Assembly (NCBI GenBank): GCA_030592225.1
Contig: JAUVJT010000076.1
Location: forward strand, 1-9,327
Reading direction: 5' to 3'
DNA: 9,327 nucleotides
Source: Candidatus Stahliibacteriota bacterium
GTDB taxonomy: Bacteria; Hydrothermota; Tepidihabitantia; B3-TA06
The notes beneath the pieces are model-generated. The model was not told the origin of the DNA. It saw only the letters and a list, made by a program, of their open reading frames with translations, and did not search any database. This document shows positions 5,676 through 9,327 of this stretch, piece by piece (the stretch's first letter is position 1; each line of letters begins with the position of its first letter). A program made the position numbers and the translations under genes.

Positions 5676-5930
5676 TTAATCTGTTTCAGGTTGATAGAAT
5701 GGGCACTTATCCCATGTTTGAGAAGGTGCGAAGAAGCACATGTAACCTCTAGACGCGATCCCCATTTGCTCTAATCTTTCAGCAACCTTCTTACGTAATA
5801 TAACATCTCCTTCCGTCATCAAGCGACACCTGTAACTTATGATATCGGCAGGAGGTTGTCCAACAAAGGTACGCCTTTCCCTCTCAATCACGCAGTACTT
5901 ACATCGAGGATTTTCCTCATGATTATTCAT
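5676..5930 (-). CDS. Small Cys-rich hypothetical protein (possible metal-binding)
   Basis: The frame is open from an ATG at 5945, with further ATGs at 5936 and 5930. I prefer 5930, which gives 84 residues starting MNNHEENPRCKYC. A -10 TATAAT at 5958-5953 predicts transcription from about 5946, leaving a short leader that contains GGAG nine bases before 5930; starting at 5945 would require a leaderless mRNA. The protein has a CKYC pair near the N-terminus, a lone Cys in SYRCRL mid-protein and CFFAP and KCPFY near the C-terminus. Five Cys in 84 residues could bind zinc or an iron-sulphur cluster; this is inference. I do not recognise the family. It leads an apparent two-gene operon with the 144-residue gene. 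Confidence 0.65.
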   Translation of the reverse strand: MNNHEENPRCKYCVIERERRTFVGQPPADIISYRCRLMTEGDVILRKKVAERLEQMGIASRGYMCFFAPSQTWDKCPFYQPETD

Positions 5931-5952
5931 ATTCATGTTCTCCATGAGAATA

Positions 5953-5979
5953 ATTATAGGAATGATTTAACTTCAAGCA
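5953..5979 (-). promoter_or_regulatory. Probable promoter of the two-gene AT-rich operon
   Basis: On the minus strand there is a consensus -10 TATAAT (5958-5953) with a poorer -35 TTGCTT about 16 bases upstream. The predicted start, about 5946, is within a base or two of the first in-frame ATG. Confidence 0.45.
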
Positions 5980-6019
5980 ACCTATGGGAAATCGATATCT
6001 TTGGAGTACAACAAAGCAA

Positions 6020-6043
6020 GGGCGACGCGTGCGTCGCCCCTAC
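6020..6043. repeat. REP-like palindrome, copy 3
   Basis: GGGCGACGC (6020-6028) pairs with GCGTCGCCC (6031-6039) around a GT centre, and the conserved outer end CCCCTAC is kept on one side only (6037-6043). It lies 33 bases after the wbpA stop on the minus strand, so the wbpA mRNA would end near this hairpin. Confidence 0.85.
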
Positions 6044-6075
6044 AAGGAAATCACATCTTCTTTCAGGATATAGAA

Positions 6076-7389
6076 TCAAGCCTTAACTATCTTCTCCCGT
6101 CCCTGCTTAACATCAGCGGTCGCGTTGCGGGTATCAACCACCAGCTTGGCGTGCTTGACTACAAGCTCGTAGTCTACGTTATCGTGGTCGGTCACTATCA
6201 GGACTAGGTCGTACGAGGCGATGTTCTCAGCGCTCAACTCCACGCTTTTTTTGTCATACTGATAGCGCCGGGTATAAGGCATCTTGGGGATGTAGGGATC
6301 GTGATAGTCAACAATTGCACCCTTTTCTTCCAGAAGTTCGATGAGACGAAGTGAAGGCGACTCGCGCATGTCGTCCACGTTCTTCTTGTAGGCCATGCCC
6401 AGGATGAGTATTCGCGAACCGTTGAGCGCCTTGCGGCGGTCGTTGAGTGCATCCATTATTTTGCCCACAACCCAACGCGGCATGGAGGTGTTTATCTCTC
6501 CGGCGAGTTCGATGAACCGGGTGGGCACCTCGAACTCGTGCGCCTTGTAGGTAAGGTAGAACGGATCGATGGGGATGCAGTGCCCGCCCAGGCCGGGTCC
6601 GGGATAGAACGCCATGAATCCGAACGGCTTTGTTGACGCGGCCTTGATAACCTCCCACACGTCAATACCCATGGCGTCCAGGATGACCTTGAGTTCGTTG
6701 ACCAGCGCGATGTTTACGCTGCGGAACGCGTTCTCAAAAATCTTTGTGGCCTCGGCGGCCTCGGCTGACGTTACCGGAACCGCCTCATCGAGCGCAGCCT
6801 CGTACAAAGCAACGGCCAACTCCAGACTCTCTGGCGAGTCCGCACCCACCACCTTGGGGATGTTTTTTGTGTTGTAACGGGGGTTGTTGGGGTCTTCACG
6901 CTCAGGCGAGTAGGCCAGGTAGAAATCGGCGTGTGCTGTAAGTCCGGATTTTTCTTCCAAGATAGGTCGCATCTCCTCCTCGGTTGTACCGGGAAAGGAT
7001 GAGGATTCCAGGATAACCAATTGACCTTTTTGAAGATATGGTCCAATCTGGGAGGCAGTGCCGGTGACAAAGGAAAGATCGGGCTGAAGGTGCGCGTCAA
7101 GAGGAGTAGGCACGCACACCAGCAATGCGTCGGATTCAGGGATGCGGCTGAAATCGGAGGTGCACTCGAGGAGGCCTTTCTTGACGGCGTCGGCAATCCT
7201 ATCTGATGCAATGTGTTTGATGTAGGTTTTGCCCGCTTTAATTGCGTCGGCCTTTTTAGTGTCTATGTCGTAGCCTATTACCTTAAACCCTTCCTCAGCG
7301 TAGGTTAAAGCCAGAGGCAGGCCCACGTATCCCATCCCCACGATTCCAACCACCGCCTTTTTGTCCTTTATCCGTTCAATAGTCAGCAT
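6076..7389 (-). CDS. wbpA: UDP-N-acetylglucosamine 6-dehydrogenase, WbpA type
   Basis: Nucleotide-sugar dehydrogenase that oxidises UDP-GlcNAc at C6 to the uronic acid with two NAD+, supplying precursors for surface polysaccharide. The start at 7389 (437 residues) is preferred to the GTG at 7395 because AAAGGAG is eight bases from the former and only two from the latter. The Rossmann motif GMGYVGLPLAL is at 18-28 (G18-x-G20-x-x-G23). ESSSFPGTTEE follows at 129-138, the conserved Lys216/Asn220 are in TKIFENAFRSVNIALVNE, and the catalytic Cys271 is in PGLGGHCIPIDPFY. GFMAFYPGPGLGGHC is closer to WbpA-like UDP-GlcNAc enzymes than to UDP-glucose dehydrogenases; substrate is inferred. The C-terminal UDP-binding domain (about 330-430) is complete. 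No polysaccharide genes adjoin it in this window. Confidence 0.93.
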   Translation of the reverse strand: MLTIERIKDKKAVVGIVGMGYVGLPLALTYAEEGFKVIGYDIDTKKADAIKAGKTYIKHIASDRIADAVKKGLLECTSDFSRIPESDALLVCVPTPLDAHLQPDLSFVTGTASQIGPYLQKGQLVILESSSFPGTTEEEMRPILEEKSGLTAHADFYLAYSPEREDPNNPRYNTKNIPKVVGADSPESLELAVALYEAALDEAVPVTSAEAAEATKIFENAFRSVNIALVNELKVILDAMGIDVWEVIKAASTKPFGFMAFYPGPGLGGHCIPIDPFYLTYKAHEFEVPTRFIELAGEINTSMPRWVVGKIMDALNDRRKALNGSRILILGMAYKKNVDDMRESPSLRLIELLEEKGAIVDYHDPYIPKMPYTRRYQYDKKSVELSAENIASYDLVLIVTDHDNVDYELVVKHAKLVVDTRNATADVKQGREKIVKA

Positions 7390-7419
7390 CTCCACAACTC
7401 CTTTCTTGACATAGGGTGA

Positions 7420-7447
7420 AGCTTATTGCATCTGCGCCCGAAGTCAA
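7420..7447 (-). promoter_or_regulatory. Possible wbpA promoter
   Basis: On the minus strand -35 TTGACT (7447-7442) is followed after 16 bases by TAAGCT (7425-7420), a weak -10 with three matches to consensus. Its position 31 bases before the wbpA start is sensible, but the -10 is poor. Confidence 0.3.
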
Positions 7448-7457
7448 CACTCATACT

Positions 7458-7524
7458 GTAGGGGCGACGCAGAGCCTGCCCCTTGAGATGCTTTGCCATC
7501 TCATAGGGTATGCGTCGCCCCTAC
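7458..7524. repeat. REP-like palindrome, copy 4, with a second hairpin nested inside
   Basis: The standard arms GTAGGGGCGACGCA (7458-7471) and TGCGTCGCCCCTAC (7511-7524) are both intact but separated by 39 bases. The insert itself folds: GAGATG (7485-7490) pairs with CATCTC (7497-7502), extended by CCCTT on one side and AtAGGG on the other with one bulged base. The whole element is a long two-stage hairpin between the divergent wbpA and GDDxY-protein genes. Confidence 0.85.
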
Positions 7525-7532
7525 CTGAATGC

Positions 7533-7560
7533 TTGACTTTAGCTCTTCCCTATCTACAAT
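7533..7560 (+). promoter_or_regulatory. Promoter of the GDDxY-repeat protein gene
   Basis: -35 TTGACT (7533-7538), a 16-bp spacer and -10 TACAAT (7555-7560). The predicted start, about 7567, leaves a 16-base leader holding AAGGAGG (7571-7577) five bases before the GTG. Confidence 0.65.
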
Positions 7561-7582
7561 CGGCCAAACCAAGGAGGCTTGC

Positions 7583-9327
7583 GTGAAACGTGTCGTATGT
7601 TTGATATTAGCAGGCGTGGTCTTGATAACAGCCGCTCAGGATCCAATTGACGAGGCGCTAGCCAGGGGCGGACTGGTTCGTGAAGATGTTGGCTTTGATC
7701 GTGAACTGATGGATCTCTACGGCGGCGGCCCGCACCGGTTGAGGATTTTTGACCTGCTGGTCAACAGACCTTTGGACATTCCCTACTACAACCAGTTGTT
7801 CGTGCATCAATTATTTGAAGGCGGCGACAGGATAGCAAAAGGGATTTTCTTTGCCTCGCTGAGGACCGATGCCGCGGTACGGCGGGGACTAATCCAGCAT
7901 CCCTATACTGCGATAAAGGAGGCGATGGCCGAAGAGGAAGACAAGTTCTTCTTTGCGCTTGACGAGTTGAATCGTGTTGCGGGTAACGAGAATGTACTGT
8001 ATGATTTTGAGACCCCGGCGTGGTCGGATGAGGTGGAAGAGGCGGTAGCGGTTCTTCTGCTTGCCTGCGCTCAGGCCATAGAGTACCGCGACCTTGCGTT
8101 CAGAAATCTAACAGAGAATGAGCAGCAGCGGCTATGGGATAAGGCGCTGGGATACGTTGGTGACGACACCGGCATGACTGCCGAGGACGTGTATTTTGTG
8201 GAGGATTGCATCGGCAGGGTGGAGTATTCCCTGCTCTACGCAGGACTCGAGGATTTAGCCATGGTTGCCGATACCCTGATGCCGTTCATTGATTCGGTAA
8301 AGGAGGAGTTACCGGGCTTTGAATTCTCGACGCCTTTCGGAATGGTTAAGATTGCAGATAGTTCCGATGACCTCTATCAAAATCAAGATTTTCTCCTCCT
8401 CATAGAAACCGGCGGTGATGACTCCTACGACCGTGCAGGGGCCAATCCTAATCACTTGCATCCCTTAAGCATCGTGATCGATCTTGCCGGCGACGACGGC
8501 TACGTGAATGAGTCGCACCATCCCTCGATTGCCTCCGGTGTAATGGGAGCGGGGATTATTGTGGACTGGCGCGGCAAGGATTCCTACCTAAGCAACGGCC
8601 TTGGGATTGGCGGCGGACTGTTTGGACTGGGACTTCTTTATGACCGGGAAGGCGACGACAACTACGACGGGTTCACCAACTGTCAGGGTGCGGGTGTATT
8701 CGGCAGCGGGATACTCGTCGACGTTTCGGGCGCAGACACCTACCGGGGTTTCAGAGGCATCCAGGGCTACGGGTTCACCAAGGGCTGCGGCCTGCTGCTG
8801 GATTTAGAAGGAGACGATTCCTACATGGCCCGCAACGATTCACTGCCCTTCCCATCGCCCCAGTCAAAAGAGCACAACGCCAACATGGCCCAGGGGTTCG
8901 GATACGGCAAGCGCGCCGATTTCACCGACGGCAAATCGCTGGCAGGCGGGGTGGGAGTGCTTGCCGACGGCGCGGGTAACGACGTCTACGACGCAGGCGT
9001 GTTCGCCCAGGGCTGCGGATACTGGTACGGGGTGGGGATGCTGACCGACCGTGAAGGCGACGACACTTACTCCGGGGTATGGTACGTGCAAGGCTCAGGC
9101 GCGCACTTCGCAGTAGGCATATTAAATGACGTCGATGGAAATGACACCTACACCGCCACCAAGAACATGGCTCAGGGCGCAGGCCACGACTTTACCGTGG
9201 GCTATCTTTTGGAAGAGAGCGGCGATGACATCTACAACGCGCCCAACCTATCCCTTGGGGGAGGCAACGCCTCGGGAATCGGCATCTTCTGGGACCGCGA
9301 GGGCGACGATGTCTACAACGTGACCGC
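7583..9327 (+). CDS. Secreted protein with tandem G-D-D-x-Y repeats (3' end outside window)
   Basis: The GTG start at 7583 follows AAGGAGG by five bases, and the frame is open to the window end (581 codons, no stop). Residues 1-18 are a Sec signal peptide (MKRVVCLILAGVVLITAA), so the product is exported. Residues about 20-265 form a helical, acidic region without recognised motifs. From about 270 the protein is built of repeats with the block G-(D/N/A/K)-D-x-Y at 278, 303, 331, 357, 383, 410, 465, 492, 519, 547 and 574, spaced 25-28 residues except one double gap (410-465) where a longer unit lies. Between blocks runs QGxG, then GxGxLxD. Regular Gly/Asp spacing suggests a beta-solenoid or beta-roll with Asp-rich turns, possibly calcium-binding; this is inference. 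It is not a canonical RTX nonapeptide repeat, and I recognise no family. Confidence 0.9.
   Translation, partial: MKRVVCLILAGVVLITAAQDPIDEALARGGLVREDVGFDRELMDLYGGGPHRLRIFDLLVNRPLDIPYYNQLFVHQLFEGGDRIAKGIFFASLRTDAAVRRGLIQHPYTAIKEAMAEEEDKFFFALDELNRVAGNENVLYDFETPAWSDEVEEAVAVLLLACAQAIEYRDLAFRNLTENEQQRLWDKALGYVGDDTGMTAEDVYFVEDCIGRVEYSLLYAGLEDLAMVADTLMPFIDSVKEELPGFEFSTPFGMVKIADSSDDLYQNQDFLLLIETGGDDSYDRAGANPNHLHPLSIVIDLAGDDGYVNESHHPSIASGVMGAGIIVDWRGKDSYLSNGLGIGGGLFGLGLLYDREGDDNYDGFTNCQGAGVFGSGILVDVSGADTYRGFRGIQGYGFTKGCGLLLDLEGDDSYMARNDSLPFPSPQSKEHNANMAQGFGYGKRADFTDGKSLAGGVGVLADGAGNDVYDAGVFAQGCGYWYGVGMLTDREGDDTYSGVWYVQGSGAHFAVGILNDVDGNDTYTATKNMAQGAGHDFTVGYLLEESGDDIYNAPNLSLGGGNASGIGIFWDREGDDVYNVT

Overview
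The window looks like chromosome from an uncultured bacterium. Genes have Shine-Dalgarno sites, sigma70-type promoters, a lipobox lipoprotein and a diaminopimelate epimerase (peptidoglycan/lysine pathway). Sampled lines of the conserved genes are about 55-57% GC. Four copies of a short GC-rich palindrome (arm GTAGGGGCGACGCA) lie between genes. I associate such repeats with candidate-phylum genomes from metagenomes (for example WOR-3/Stahlbacteria-like), but the taxon cannot be proved from this sequence.

Layout, left to right. (1) 3-902, + strand: the end of an AT-rich gene (about 35% GC in sampled lines) encoding an ApeA-like HEPN protein with an R-x4-H RNase motif, a family linked to anti-phage defence. 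(2) 933-1553: a polytopic membrane protein of unknown function, followed by a perfect 28-bp palindrome. (3) 1696-2250: a small helical lipoprotein, then 2301-3680: a GlcD/D-lactate-dehydrogenase-type FAD oxidoreductase that ends at a rho-independent terminator. (4) 3681-4120: a gene-free stretch holding terminator hairpins, a possible small RNA on the minus strand and a degenerate tandem repeat of about 68 bp. (5) 5082-4121, minus strand: dapF, apparently read from a leaderless mRNA, with a four-base overlap into an unlisted 55-residue lysine-rich ORF. (6) 5930-5189, minus strand: two small unknown genes in an AT-rich patch bracketed by palindromes. (7) 7389-6076, minus strand: a WbpA-type UDP-GlcNAc 6-dehydrogenase. 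(8) 7583 to the window end, + strand: a GTG-started, signal-peptide-bearing protein with at least eleven regularly spaced G-D-D-x-Y repeats; it runs off the window.

The genes do not form one pathway. dapF and wbpA are housekeeping/envelope functions, the lipoprotein and the repeat protein are exported, and the HEPN gene and the 5.2-5.9 kb pair look like acquired accessory DNA. The least explained items are the GDDxY repeat protein, the lysine-rich ORF coupled to dapF, the possible small RNA and the composite palindromes.
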